From contig JBDRCC010000007.1 in NCBI GenBank assembly GCA_043822065.1, positions 62,001 to 126,000 on the forward strand: a DNA stretch of 64,000 nt, read 5' to 3'. How positions within the stretch are numbered: the stretch's first letter is position 1; each line of letters begins with the position of its first letter. The stretch is from JBDRCC01 sp043822065 [NCBI: archaeon]. Lineage in GTDB: Archaea; Undinarchaeota; CAZHTU01. The notes below the pieces were generated by a model. The model worked only from the letters and a program-made list of their open reading frames with translations. It was not told the DNA's origin and searched no databases. Of the stretch, positions 25,389 to 34,097 are shown piece after piece. The position numbers and the translations under genes are program-made.

Positions 25389-25961
25389 ATGGGAGTATTC
25401 AGCCAGTCAGTTCCAATGCAATTTGATGCGGCATTTGTAGGTCCGGTGCATTATTTCTTGAAGGTATTCATCAACACTCAAGTGTATGGCAAGGATATTG
25501 ATCCGCACACCCTGACCAAAATCCTCCTCAAGGAAAAGCGCCTTTCCGAAGCCCACTCAAAGAAGGAGATCTACTATCTTGTATACGTCCGCGAGGGCAC
25601 AAACTTAGATAAAAAGAATGTCATCAACCTCCTCTCGTTCGGGAAGGATGGAAGCCTCATAGAGCACTTCAGGGAGGATTCTACCAAGCACATAATCGAC
25701 TTTGAAGCGGAAGCCATTACCGCGCCATTCGGCTTATTTTCCCTCTTGGAAAGGGGCCCGCCCGCAGATACTCACCACCCATTCACAGTGGACCTCCTAA
25801 CGGCTGTTGTTGAAGAGTCGGTCCGGCTTTGCGTGGATAAAACCCACCCAGAGCTTGTGCTTGAAGCCTTCATGGGCGGCAAAAAAGCGAAGCATGCGCT
25901 GGGCGCCTGCCCAGGCGTACAGTCCATCATAGACCGTTATGCGCCCCGCTGGGTGAAATAA
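25389..25961 (+). CDS. Hypothetical protein, 190 aa
   Basis: A soluble alpha/beta protein with no recognised motif. Starts MGVFSQSVPMQFDAAFVGPV. The segment from about residue 135 is helical and contains HPFTVDLLTAVVEESVRLCVD. It has a leaderless promoter and stands alone between gltX and the next orphan. Confidence 0.6.
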   Translation: MGVFSQSVPMQFDAAFVGPVHYFLKVFINTQVYGKDIDPHTLTKILLKEKRLSEAHSKKEIYYLVYVREGTNLDKKNVINLLSFGKDGSLIEHFREDSTKHIIDFEAEAITAPFGLFSLLERGPPADTHHPFTVDLLTAVVEESVRLCVDKTHPELVLEAFMGGKKAKHALGACPGVQSIIDRYAPRWVK

Positions 25962-25962
25962 G

Positions 25963-25970
25963 TTTTTATC
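25963..25970 (+). promoter_or_regulatory. TATA-like box
   Basis: TTTTTATC lies 25-32 nt before ATG 25995. Confidence 0.4.
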
Positions 25971-25994
25971 CTGTGTCATCCAATAATAATCAAC

Positions 25995-26453
25995 ATGATG
26001 TTCGAAGCCTCCGTGCAGTATGGGAATGAAACTGCCTACGCCATGGTCCTTTATCACGGTCGGGAGCTCTGGAAAAAGATACACAATGAGAAGCTTCTTG
26101 GCGATTTCCCTGACCCGCACCTGGTTGCGTATGCCGCAATTTTCGTTTTCAAAGGCCTCAAAAAGGCATCCTCCGAGATGAATTTCTTCGCATTTGACGA
26201 GCACTGCGGCCTTTTAGAGCGCATCAGGGAAGCCAAGCCGCCGCGGAAGGGGCCGAGTTCGGCAGAGCTGATAGAAAACGCCCTGCGCGGGTACGAGGCT
26301 GGTAACGCCGAGAAAATGGCGTATGATGCTGCCAAGAAGATAACACATTTCATCGTTGACGAGCTCAAATTGGAAGGCGCGGAAGTGGTCAAGGAAGCGC
26401 TCTTCGATAACCTGCTCGACAAGGGCTATATTAGGAAAGGCTTCCTCCTGTAG
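25995..26453 (+). CDS. Hypothetical protein, 152 aa
   Basis: Soluble, helical, with no family recognised. It has its own TATA-like box about 28 nt upstream. An ATG two codons in (MFEASVQ) is another start. It follows the 190-residue orphan and precedes the L7Ae operon. Confidence 0.6.
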   Translation: MMFEASVQYGNETAYAMVLYHGRELWKKIHNEKLLGDFPDPHLVAYAAIFVFKGLKKASSEMNFFAFDEHCGLLERIREAKPPRKGPSSAELIENALRGYEAGNAEKMAYDAAKKITHFIVDELKLEGAEVVKEALFDNLLDKGYIRKGFLL

Positions 26454-26470
26454 CCGCCCAATCTCAAAAC

Positions 26471-26480
26471 CTTTATAAAG
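26471..26480 (+). promoter_or_regulatory. TATA box of the L7Ae-S28e-L24e operon
   Basis: CTTTATAAAG, a palindromic TATA, predicts a start near 26500 and a leader of about 45 nt with Shine-Dalgarno GGAGGTG at 26533-26539, seven bases before the ATG. Confidence 0.65.
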
Positions 26481-26545
26481 TTAGGATGAAATATAGACCA
26501 CACTTCAAGCCATAAATGCGTGATGAACCGTTGGAGGTGAATAAT

Positions 26546-27076
26546 ATGGCAGATGTACCAGAAGCATTAGTTAATGAGTCCTTGAAAGTCCTTGAAATCG
26601 CCAGGAACACTGGAAAGATTTCACGCGGGACGAACGAGGCAACAAAGCAGATTGAATCAGGCAAGGCTAAGCTAGTTTTAGTGGCGACCGACGTCCAGCC
26701 GAAGGAGATAATTTCATTCCTTCCGGGGCTGTGCGCCGAGAAGAAGGTCCCCTGCATTAGCGTCCCGAGCAAGCAAGAACTCGGCAAGGCAGGTGGGCTT
26801 GACGTACCTGCAGCATCGATAGCAATAATCGACGCAGGCAACGCAAAGAAAGAGCTTACCCAGCTTGTAGAGAAGCTTGCCGCCGGCAAATCGAAGCCGA
26901 CGGAAGAGGCTCCAAAGCAGGCAGAGGCGAAGCCAGCCGAGAAAAAGGCTGAAGCCAAGCCGGCTGAAAAGCCAGCCGAGCATAAGCCAGCCGAAAAACC
27001 GGCCGAGAAAAAGGCTGAAGCCAAGCCGGCTGAAAAGCCAGCAAAAAAGGAAGAGACGCCTAAAGAGAAGAAATAA
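26546..27076 (+). CDS. rpl7ae: 50S ribosomal protein L7Ae
   Basis: 176 residues. Residues 1-120 are L7Ae: [24 protein letters not shown] and [16 protein letters not shown]7Ae binds kink-turns in rRNA, box C/D and H/ACA guide RNAs. The last 57 residues are an unusual tail made of repeats around [13 protein letters not shown], absent from ordinary L7Ae. ATG 26546 follows a strong Shine-Dalgarno; an in-frame start at 26516 is less likely. Confidence 0.93.
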   Translation: MADVPEALVNESLKVLEIARNTGKISRGTNEATKQIESGKAKLVLVATDVQPKEIISFLPGLCAEKKVPCISVPSKQELGKAGGLDVPAASIAIIDAGNAKKELTQLVEKLAAGKSKPTEEAPKQAEAKPAEKKAEAKPAEKPAEHKPAEKPAEKKAEAKPAEKPAKKEETPKEKK

Positions 27077-27375
27077 TGGCAGACGACCAGAAACCTGCTG
27101 AGAAACCAGCTGAGAAACCCGAACCCGCCCAGAAGCGGGGGCGCCCTGAAAGGGGCAAGGAATCAGTTGGCGCTCTGAGGTACCCTGCGCAGGTCCTGAA
27201 CATAATCGGCAGGACCGGCACGACTGGGGACATAACCCAGGTCAGGGTCAGGGTTCTCGACGGCTACGACAAAGGGAAGATTATGCGCAGAAACGTCAAA
27301 GGGCCAATCCGGGTAAACGACGTACTCCTTCTCAGGGAGACTGAGATGGAAGCCCAGAAGCTCAGGCAGGTATAA
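27076..27375 (+). CDS. rps28e: 30S ribosomal protein S28e
   Basis: 99 residues, while archaeal S28e is about 70. The S28e core is residues 33-99: [24 protein letters not shown] and [17 protein letters not shown]. The first 30 residues are a K/P/A/E extension. Overlaps the L7Ae stop by one base (TAATG). Confidence 0.93.
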   Translation: MADDQKPAEKPAEKPEPAQKRGRPERGKESVGALRYPAQVLNIIGRTGTTGDITQVRVRVLDGYDKGKIMRRNVKGPIRVNDVLLLRETEMEAQKLRQV

Positions 27376-27376
27376 A

Positions 27377-27715
27377 ATGCCGAGGCACCAGAGATGCTCA
27401 TTCTGCGGCAGGGACTTTGAGCCAGGCACTGGGATAAATCTCGTCACGAACGACGCGATTGTCCACCCCTTCTGCACGAGCAAGTGCAGGAAGAACTACG
27501 CCCTTGGGCGAAACCCCATTCGCGTAAGGTGGACTCTCAGGTACAAGCAGTTCCGCGAGGAGACCCTTGGTATCCGCAAGGCATCCGAGCAGAAGGCTGA
27601 GGCTAAGAAGGCCGAGCCGCCGAAAGCGGAGAAGCCAGCCGTAAAGAAGCCGGCAAAAGAGAAGACGGTTTCCCAGCGCAAACTCAGAAAGAAGGAATCA
27701 AGGCAGAAGAAATAG
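27377..27715 (+). CDS. rpl24e: 50S ribosomal protein L24e
   Basis: 112 residues. The zinc ribbon is CSFCGRDFEPGTG with FCTSKCRKNY (C7, C10, C32, C36), followed by the RKNYALGRNPIRVRWTLRYK basic segment. The last 45 residues form a K/A/E/P tail. The ndk gene that usually follows is missing. Confidence 0.93.
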   Translation: MPRHQRCSFCGRDFEPGTGINLVTNDAIVHPFCTSKCRKNYALGRNPIRVRWTLRYKQFREETLGIRKASEQKAEAKKAEPPKAEKPAVKKPAKEKTVSQRKLRKKESRQKK

Positions 27716-27718
27716 TGC

Positions 27719-28609
27719 ATGCCTTTAGAGCGCTATAGCCGGGTTCTCTCCGGGAACGAGCTTCCAAACTTCAAAATCTCGCGCGAGCAGGGCGACCTAT
27801 CCCAAAAGGCAGGCGAGGCGGAGATACTTCTCCACTCCTGCGCCCTCTGCGAGCACAACTGCAGGGTCGACCGCCATACTACGGCCGGGGTCTGCGGTGT
27901 GGGCGCAGAAATGCGGGTCGCATCCGACTTCATTCACCTCGGCGAGGAGCCCGAGCTTGTCCCGAGCTACACTATATTCTTTGCAGGCTGCAACATGAAG
28001 TGCCAGTACTGCCAGAACGCTGACATCTCGCAAAACGCGCTGGCAGGCCACCCAGTCAAGCCGTGGTCCCTGGCTTATATGATCGACAGCCATCCGACGG
28101 CAAAGAACGTCAATTTCGTCGGCGGCGAGCCCACCCCCCACCTCGCAGGCATACTTCGCGCCCTGACCGAAGTCAAGTCAAACATCCCGGTCGTCTGGAA
28201 CTCAAACATGTACCTTAGCGAAAAGGGCATGTCCCTCCTCGACGGGGCGGTCGACGTCTGGCTTACCGACTTCAAGTACGGCAACGACAAGTGCGCAAAG
28301 CGGCTGTCCAAGGTTGGCAATTACTGGAAAGCCGTCACGCGCAACCACAAGCTGGCTGAAACGACCAAATACCCAAGCGAGCTGCTTATCCGCCACCTTG
28401 CCCTGCCGGGGCATCTTGAATGCTGCACCAAGCCAATCATCGACTGGATTTCAGAGAACCTAAACAACCCCAGAATCAACATCCTGGACCAGTACCGCCC
28501 ACAGTACGAAGCACATAAATATAAAGAAATCAATAGACCTCTGAAGCCGGAGGAGCATGGCGAAGCGGTGCGCTACGCCAAAAAGCTCGGCTTAACCAAC
28601 ATAGTATAA
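27719..28609 (+). CDS. Radical SAM protein, PflX/PflA-like
   Basis: 296 residues. An N-terminal CALCEHNC, then HTTAGVCG, is followed by the radical SAM motif CNMKCQYC (CxxxCxxC, near residue 95). The segment FIHLGEEPELVPSYTIFFAGC is typical of PflX (COG1313), a pyruvate-formate-lyase-activase-like family of unknown substrate. Starts four bases after L24e, so it may be read with that operon. Confidence 0.85.
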   Translation: MPLERYSRVLSGNELPNFKISREQGDLSQKAGEAEILLHSCALCEHNCRVDRHTTAGVCGVGAEMRVASDFIHLGEEPELVPSYTIFFAGCNMKCQYCQNADISQNALAGHPVKPWSLAYMIDSHPTAKNVNFVGGEPTPHLAGILRALTEVKSNIPVVWNSNMYLSEKGMSLLDGAVDVWLTDFKYGNDKCAKRLSKVGNYWKAVTRNHKLAETTKYPSELLIRHLALPGHLECCTKPIIDWISENLNNPRINILDQYRPQYEAHKYKEINRPLKPEEHGEAVRYAKKLGLTNIV

Positions 28610-28632
28610 TCCAACAATCCTAAAACGACTTT

Positions 28633-28717
28633 GCGGGAGTGGCGGAGTCTGGAAAACGTGCCCGGTTCAGGGCCGTGTGGCTTAGTGCCTACGAGGGTTC
28701 AAATCCCTTCTCCCGCA
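28633..28717 (+). tRNA. tRNA-Leu (CAG)
   Basis: Class II: acceptor GCGGGAG/CTCCCGC, D stem GCG/CGT, anticodon loop TTCAGGG (anticodon CAG), variable arm TGGCTTAGTGCC shared with the other tRNA-Leu, T stem GAGGG/CCCTT, A73. CCA encoded at 28718-28720. The anticodon stem has a C28-U42 mismatch. Confidence 0.88.
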
Positions 28718-28733
28718 CCATATCTCTCTGCGT

Positions 28734-29489
28734 TCAGCGGCTCTTCCAATCCGAGACGAAGCGCTCTAGCTTCCTGAAGTCCTTTTCTGTGTCTTCGATT
28801 GCGGTTGGCACGTATTTCGCAGTCCTGCTGGCGTCGCCCAGCTCCCCTTTAATCATCTCCCCCCACTTTTTCATTTCGCTTATGTCTTGCCTCGCCCTGC
28901 CCAGGATGAACTCCGCGCCAAGCCCGAGCTCCTTCGCGAGCACCAATGAGTTGTAGAGCCCGCATTTCGAATCATCATAAAAGTCGTCCATCTCGCCCAC
29001 AAACTCGCCGTGGTCCAGCCGCGGGCGCAGGAACTCTCGCATCATCTTCAGGCATTTAGGCTGAACCCTGCCGTACCCTTCCGCAAGCCTGAAGCAGATG
29101 TCGAAGTCGCAGTGCTTGCGCGCCCAGATGTCCACCATCATCCGCATCGCAGTCTTTTTGTCCAGCGAACGCTTCCTGCGGAGCTCCATGGCGGTGCATT
29201 CCAGGGAGAACAGCTCCTCTACCCTGCTTATCATTGCCTGGCTTTCCGCCCCTGGCGCTAAAAACCTGCCGATGTCCAGTCTCATCTTCCCGGCTTCCTT
29301 TCCAAACTCGCTGCAGCTTGCGCTTCGCATGCACTCAAACTTCTCGTCGTACTTGTATACTACGCGGAAAAAGCGTAGAAGAAGGTCAGCCAGCTCATGC
29401 GCTTTGGCGGCAGGTATGTCATAAAGCTCCAGCGCGTCGCCCATCACAAAATTTACGTGGGTGCGGCACTTTTTCTCAGCCCCGTCCAT
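28734..29489 (-). CDS. Hypothetical protein, 251 aa
   Basis: Soluble and largely helical, with several scattered cysteines (for example KCRTHV near the start, MRSASCSEF). No known family seen. Transcribed toward tRNA-Leu; its start is at a 107-bp gap with a hairpin (29553-29569). Confidence 0.6.
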   Translation of the reverse strand: MDGAEKKCRTHVNFVMGDALELYDIPAAKAHELADLLLRFFRVVYKYDEKFECMRSASCSEFGKEAGKMRLDIGRFLAPGAESQAMISRVEELFSLECTAMELRRKRSLDKKTAMRMMVDIWARKHCDFDICFRLAEGYGRVQPKCLKMMREFLRPRLDHGEFVGEMDDFYDDSKCGLYNSLVLAKELGLGAEFILGRARQDISEMKKWGEMIKGELGDASRTAKYVPTAIEDTEKDFRKLERFVSDWKSR

Positions 29490-29552
29490 ATTACCAAAAT
29501 GGCAGGCATATTATTAATACCTTGTGCCGGTCTGTCCGACTCAAAACAAAGT

Positions 29553-29569
29553 ACCCACTCCAGGTGGGT
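29553..29569. terminator. Hairpin between two leftward genes
   Basis: ACCCAC-TCCAG-GTGGGT, six pairs and a five-base loop. It lies after the 74-residue membrane protein gene on the minus strand and before the next, so a terminator is possible. No long T run follows. Confidence 0.3.
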
Positions 29570-29596
29570 TCTGCCATCCTGGCGTGTTCTGGCACC

Positions 29597-29821
29597 CTAT
29601 TTTGTGGATTTCTTCTTCTCTGTGATGCCAAAAAGGTCGTACCACATCATCAGGCCGCTTCCAAGAAGGAGCATGCTGACGAGGTAGTACGCCACCGGCA
29701 TCAAAGTTATTGCGCCGCCCGCGTTCCACTGCACTGCAAAGCCCTTCACAAATAGGGCTATGCCAGCAGTCCCCAAAACAGTCATACTAAGGAAATGGCC
29801 CTTATTCTTGGTATTGTACAT
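29597..29821 (-). CDS. Small membrane protein, 74 aa
   Basis: Two membrane helices (about residues 13-30 and 39-60) and a basic C-terminus EKKKSTK. A TATA-like TTTATAAG on the minus strand (29849-29856) lies about 28 nt upstream. Unknown function. Confidence 0.55.
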   Translation of the reverse strand: MYNTKNKGHFLSMTVLGTAGIALFVKGFAVQWNAGGAITLMPVAYYLVSMLLLGSGLMMWYDLFGITEKKKSTK

Positions 29822-29872
29822 AATTCTATTTCCAAAAGCATCCCTTCTTATAAACCTTTGCCTGAGAGCAAA

Positions 29873-29880
29873 GTTATATA
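29873..29880 (+). promoter_or_regulatory. TATA box of AlkD-like gene
   Basis: GTTATATA, 25-32 nt before ATG 29905; divergent from the small membrane protein promoter. Confidence 0.55.
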
Positions 29881-29904
29881 CCGTGGCGCAATGGTAATTT
29901 TTAA

Positions 29905-30582
29905 ATGGAATCTTCCGAGGTCTTACGAAAATTGCAGTCCCTATCTGACCCGAAAAACGTTGCAGGCATGGCGCGGTTTGGGATTAGCTCCAAGAACACG
30001 CTTGGAGTCCCCGTCCCGGAGCTTCGCGCAATCGCAAAGCAGGCAGGGAAGGACCACAAGATTGCTCTTAGGCTTTGGAAGTCCGGAATCCACGAGGCGC
30101 GGATTCTGGCGAGCATGGTGGAAGAGCCGGCGAAGGTGACAGAGGCGCAGGCCGATGCATGGGTTGCCGGATTCGACTCCTGGGATGTGTGCGACCAGTG
30201 CTGCATGAACCTCTTCTGGACGCTGCCCTTTGCGAATAAAAAAATATTCGAATGGGCGAAGCGGGACGAGGAGTACGTCAGGCGGGCCGCGTTCGCCCTC
30301 ATCGCCAGCATTTCCGTGAAAGACAAAAAGATGCCTGGCAGTGAAATCGAGCGGTTTTTCCCGTTGATAAAGGAGTACTCCACAGATTCTCGGAACTACG
30401 TCCGGAAGGCCGTAAACTGGGCGCTGCGGCAGATCGGAAAAAGGAACTCAAAGCTGAACCTGAAGGCGGTCGCGGTCGCGAAGGAAATCCAGAGAATAGA
30501 CTCGAAATCTGCGAAGTGGGTTGCGGCTGATGCCCTGCGGGAATTGACCAGCGGGGCGGTCCAAAAACGGCTTAAAAAATAG
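29905..30582 (+). CDS. AlkD-like DNA alkylation repair protein
   Basis: 225 residues of HEAT-like helical repeats. LGVPVPELRAIAKQAGKDHKIALRLWKSGIHEARILASMV and the ESDSRNYVRKAVNWALRQIG-like segment are typical of the AlkC/AlkD family, which excises alkylated bases without base flipping. Divergent promoter with the small membrane protein. Evidence is from sequence pattern only. Confidence 0.8.
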   Translation: MESSEVLRKLQSLSDPKNVAGMARFGISSKNTLGVPVPELRAIAKQAGKDHKIALRLWKSGIHEARILASMVEEPAKVTEAQADAWVAGFDSWDVCDQCCMNLFWTLPFANKKIFEWAKRDEEYVRRAAFALIASISVKDKKMPGSEIERFFPLIKEYSTDSRNYVRKAVNWALRQIGKRNSKLNLKAVAVAKEIQRIDSKSAKWVAADALRELTSGAVQKRLKK

Positions 30583-30637
30583 ACCTACCAAAAGCTATTT
30601 ATGTGCGGGTTTCTTTTCTTGTATGGGGTGAACCAAA

Positions 30638-31066
30638 TTGCCAGCTAAAAAGAAAGCCGCAAAGCCGAAAAAAGCGGCCGCAAAGCCAAAGAAAAAGGTT
30701 GCAAAATCTGCACCAAAGCCAAAGGTAGCACCACTTGCGCCGAGGCCAGCCTTCGCAAGGCCAGCTCAGGTCCAGGCGCCGGCAGCACCTGCAGGACCGC
30801 AGGCTCCAGCAAGCAAAGAGTATGTGGGGGACGTCGCAGCATATTTCGGCGGCGTGAGCGTCATAGCGATTGACCTGACCGCCGGCCTGAATGTAGGCGA
30901 CGAGATATGGGTTGAACGCGGGGACAACCTGAGCTTTAGGCAGAGGGTTGACTCAATGCAGATAGACAGGGTGCCAGTCCAATCCGCGACGAAAGGCCAG
31001 TCCGTCGGCATAAAAGTTAGCCAGAAAGCAGCCCCTGGAAACAAGGTTTACAGAATCACTAAGTGA
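30638..31066 (+). CDS. Basic-tailed translation-factor domain II protein
   Basis: 142 residues. The first 58 are a K/A/P-rich basic tail, the rest a beta-barrel of the EF-Tu/IF2 domain II type (VGDVAAYFGGVSVIAIDLTAGLNVGDEIWV, then AVGIKV-like and GNKVYRI). It begins with TTG; Shine-Dalgarno GGGGTG lies at 30624-30629 and the ATG just before it (30623) hits a stop after two codons. No GTPase domain is present. Probably an RNA- or ribosome-binding protein; role inferred. Confidence 0.6.
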   Translation: MPAKKKAAKPKKAAAKPKKKVAKSAPKPKVAPLAPRPAFARPAQVQAPAAPAGPQAPASKEYVGDVAAYFGGVSVIAIDLTAGLNVGDEIWVERGDNLSFRQRVDSMQIDRVPVQSATKGQSVGIKVSQKAAPGNKVYRITK

Positions 31067-31760
31067 CCTTAATGCCCATGCTCTGCAGGGCGGTTTTTGC
31101 CTTGCCGGCTGCAAGGCCCTTGTGAAGCCTTACGGCAGTTTTTAGCTCATGCACGTTTTCGTGCAGCGAAAGGTGCTCTAGCACGTAAAGCGAGATTCCA
31201 AGCATCTCCTCCGCGGTGAATATGCCGTGGTGGGTCTCTTTCGCCCCGAACAGCTTGGTTTCGATTTTGCCGATGAGCCCGGTGCCGTCTTTAAGCTTGT
31301 CTGCGAGCAGCTCCTCTGCGATTTCTTTCCTGACGTCCCACATTACATAGAACAGGTACATCCCGGCAGTTATCCTGGCAGCCTTCATCATGGACTCCGG
31401 CGCCGCAAGGAACTCCTCTAGAACATATATGTCTCCAATATCGCTGCCTGAAATCTTTTCTTTTGGTATTATAAGTATCTCGACCGGTCGTCTGGAGCTG
31501 GTCATCATCCACTCCTTGAATGCCTCCCACGAGCTGCGCCTGCCGCCGATTTTCATCTTTTTGAGGTAGAGGCTGAGCCTGAGCTGGTCCATCATGTTCC
31601 GGCTCTTGATAATTTTTATCTCCCCCCTGTTGGGGTAGTACTGCTCCAGTCGCACTCTCTCTGCTTTGCCAGTCTTGGGGTTAGTAAGTGTGAGGGGGTG
31701 CGCATATGCCTCCCTAAGCACGTCGCAAATCTCTGAGTAAAGCTCGTTTGCAGTTTCCAT
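31059..31760 (-). CDS. Hypothetical protein, 233 aa
   Basis: Soluble, mostly helical, no recognised motif. Ends QSMGIKVT and overlaps the convergent preceding gene by eight bases. Contains a ISLYVLEHLSLHENVHELKTAVRLH region at the C-terminus. It is divergent from infB across 80 bp. Confidence 0.55.
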   Translation of the reverse strand: METANELYSEICDVLREAYAHPLTLTNPKTGKAERVRLEQYYPNRGEIKIIKSRNMMDQLRLSLYLKKMKIGGRRSSWEAFKEWMMTSSRRPVEILIIPKEKISGSDIGDIYVLEEFLAAPESMMKAARITAGMYLFYVMWDVRKEIAEELLADKLKDGTGLIGKIETKLFGAKETHHGIFTAEEMLGISLYVLEHLSLHENVHELKTAVRLHKGLAAGKAKTALQSMGIKVT

Positions 31761-31807
31761 GCGTTGCCTAAATACTGAGTTCTATTTAACCTTTACTTGA
31801 TAGGCAA

Positions 31808-31817
31808 ATTATAAAAG
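31808..31817 (+). promoter_or_regulatory. TATA box of the infB operon
   Basis: ATTATAAAAG, 24-33 nt before ATG 31841. Confidence 0.6.
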
Positions 31818-31840
31818 ATACGCAGGGCTAGTTCTGGGAT

Positions 31841-33592
31841 ATGATACGCCAGCCAATTATTTCCATACTTGGCCATGTCGACCACGGGAAGACGTCGCTC
31901 CTAGACTGGATACGCGGCTCGTCTGTTGTTGACAAGGAGGCTGGCAAGATAACCCAGCACGTTTCTGCCACTGAGGTGCCATTTGACGCCCTTAAGCGGA
32001 TATGCTCAAGCATATCATCCGGCAAGTTCAGCGTCAAAGTCCCCGGCCTGCTCTTCGTTGACACTCCCGGGCACGAGGCGTTCACCACCCTGCGGCGCAG
32101 GGGCGGCGCGCTTGCAGACATAGCCGTGCTCGTTGTCGACATAAACGAGGGCGTAATGCCCCAGACCGAGGAGAGCATAAGCATACTCAAGCACACGAAG
32201 ACGCCGTTTGTCGTTGCAGCCACCAAAATAGACCTTCTGCCCGGCTGGAAGGAGAAAAAAAACTGCACTTTCTCCGAAGCGCTTTCGGCCCAGAAAGATT
32301 CGGTAAAAGAGGAGCTTGACAAGAAGCTATACCTGCTCGTTGGGAAGCTGAGCTCGTACGAGATATCCTCCGAGCGCGTTGACCGGGTTAACGATTTCAC
32401 GAAGGAAATATGCATTGTTCCCGTTTCCTCGAAGCATGGCGTGGGAATCCAGGACGTCCTTACGCTCCTCTTGGGTCTTTCCCAAAAATTCCTGCAGGAG
32501 CAGCTCAAGGTCGAGGTCTCCGGCCCTGCCAAGGGCTCAGTGCTGGAAGTAAAAGAGGAGAAAGGCATAGGATCGACTGCGGACGTCATAGTCTACGATG
32601 GAGTCCTGAAAAAGGGAGACCGCATCGTCCTGATGTCGAAAAACGGCCCGGTTGAGACGCGCGTCAGGGCGCTTTTCAAGCCTGCGCCAATGACTGAGAC
32701 AAAATTCGGCAAGCAGTACCAGTCTGTTGACTCTGTATCTGCGGCAAGCGGGGTCAAGCTTTCAGCCCCGGGCATAGAGGACACGCTCGCAGGTTCGCCC
32801 CTGCGGGTGGTCGCCGGTGACAGCGAGGAGCTCAAGACGCAGATTTCCACTGAATTTGAGCACATAAGGATTGAGACAGAGGACCTCGGGTGTGTCCTAA
32901 AGGCGGACACCTATGGCTCCCTTGAGGCGCTGATTGCCTTCCTGAGCGAGAACCAGATTCCAATCCGGTACGCAGACATAGGCGCGGTTTCGAAGAGGGG
33001 AATTGCCGAGGCGGAAACGGTTGCGATTGCAGACCCGTTCCTCGGCGTGGTGTTTGCTTTCTGTGTTGACGTTCTGCCGGATGCGCGCGAGAAGGCGAAG
33101 AACTCAGGGATAAAAATATTCGAGGAGAACATCATCTACAAGCTGGTGGACGAATACAAGGCGTGGAAAGACGCAGAGATGGTGCGCCAGAAGTCAAAGA
33201 AGCTTGACGGAATACCAAAGCCGGCGTACATCAGGTTCCTGCCCGGCTACGTCTTCCGCCAGAAGGATCCTGCTGTCTTTGGGATTGAGATTCTTGAGGG
33301 CACCCTCTTGCCCAAAACCCAGCTGACGAACGCCTCAGGCAAGGTGGTCGGCACCGTAAAAGAGATGCAGCACGAGGGTGAAACCATCCAGTTCGCGTCC
33401 TCCGGCCAGAAGGTAGCGCTTTCCCTTGAGGGCCCAACTATAGGCCGGCACATAAAAGAGGGGGAGTATTTCCTATCATACGTCACCGAAACCCAAATGG
33501 AAACTTTAAAAAACAACAAGAACCTACTCTCAGAGAGCGAAATTGCAGCTCTTAAACGAGTTATAATTTTAGCGCTTGATCAAAATGACTGA
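31841..33592 (+). CDS. infB: Translation initiation factor aIF5B
   Basis: 583 residues with G1 GHVDHGKT (residues 11-18), G3 DTPGHEAF, G4 TKID, two beta-barrels and a C-terminal IF2/5B domain. It helps subunit joining and Met-tRNAi placement. Begins a long operon with S6e and aIF2-gamma. Ends 8 bases into the S6e gene. Confidence 0.95.
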   Translation: MIRQPIISILGHVDHGKTSLLDWIRGSSVVDKEAGKITQHVSATEVPFDALKRICSSISSGKFSVKVPGLLFVDTPGHEAFTTLRRRGGALADIAVLVVDINEGVMPQTEESISILKHTKTPFVVAATKIDLLPGWKEKKNCTFSEALSAQKDSVKEELDKKLYLLVGKLSSYEISSERVDRVNDFTKEICIVPVSSKHGVGIQDVLTLLLGLSQKFLQEQLKVEVSGPAKGSVLEVKEEKGIGSTADVIVYDGVLKKGDRIVLMSKNGPVETRVRALFKPAPMTETKFGKQYQSVDSVSAASGVKLSAPGIEDTLAGSPLRVVAGDSEELKTQISTEFEHIRIETEDLGCVLKADTYGSLEALIAFLSENQIPIRYADIGAVSKRGIAEAETVAIADPFLGVVFAFCVDVLPDAREKAKNSGIKIFEENIIYKLVDEYKAWKDAEMVRQKSKKLDGIPKPAYIRFLPGYVFRQKDPAVFGIEILEGTLLPKTQLTNASGKVVGTVKEMQHEGETIQFASSGQKVALSLEGPTIGRHIKEGEYFLSYVTETQMETLKNNKNLLSESEIAALKRVIILALDQND

Positions 33593-34091
33593 ATTTAAAC
33601 TTTCAGTGTCCGGCAAAGACGGGAAGGCATACAAGAAGCAGCTTTCCGGCAGCGACGCCGATGCACTCATTGGCAAAAAACTCGGCGAAACAATAAGCGG
33701 AGACATGTTAGGCCTCCCTGGGTACGAGCTCAAGATAACCGGCGGCTCGGACAAGGACGGCTTCCCAATGCGCCCCGGATTCCATGGTAGCAGGGTCGTA
33801 GAGCTTCTGCTTGCAGAGGGGCCAGGCTTCAGGCCGGCAACCAAAGGCGCAAGGAGGAAGAAGCGGGTCCGCGGAGACACGGTATCCGAATCAATCTGCC
33901 AGATAAACTTCAAAGTCACAAAGCAGGGCGGCAAAACACTCAGAGTGCTCCTTGGCGGAGATCAGGGCGCGGCTGAAAAGTCTCGGGACGAAGTTCTTGA
34001 AGAGAAGAAGAGGCAGATACAGGAGGCTTTGCTTAAGGTTGGTGAGGCAACAGCTGCCGAAGCGAAGAAAAAGGCCGCCGGGGGTGGCTAA
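33585..34091 (+). CDS. rps6e: 30S ribosomal protein S6e
   Basis: 168 residues. FKLSVSGKDGKAYKKQLSG start, GLPGYELKITGGSDKDGFPMRPG and GARRKKRVRGDTVSE are S6e hallmarks. The C-terminal 40 residues are charged and helical. The ATG at 33585 overlaps the infB end by eight bases. Confidence 0.93.
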   Translation: MTEFKLSVSGKDGKAYKKQLSGSDADALIGKKLGETISGDMLGLPGYELKITGGSDKDGFPMRPGFHGSRVVELLLAEGPGFRPATKGARRKKRVRGDTVSESICQINFKVTKQGGKTLRVLLGGDQGAAEKSRDEVLEEKKRQIQEALLKVGEATAAEAKKKAAGGG

Positions 34092-34097
34092 TCATTC

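Noticed and set aside
21317-28609. Memo plus a radical SAM protein as an AmmeMemoRadiSam system
   Set aside because: The radical SAM protein is PflX-like by its FIHLGEEPELVP motif, is 5.6 kb away from Memo in another operon, and no AMMECR1 gene is present.
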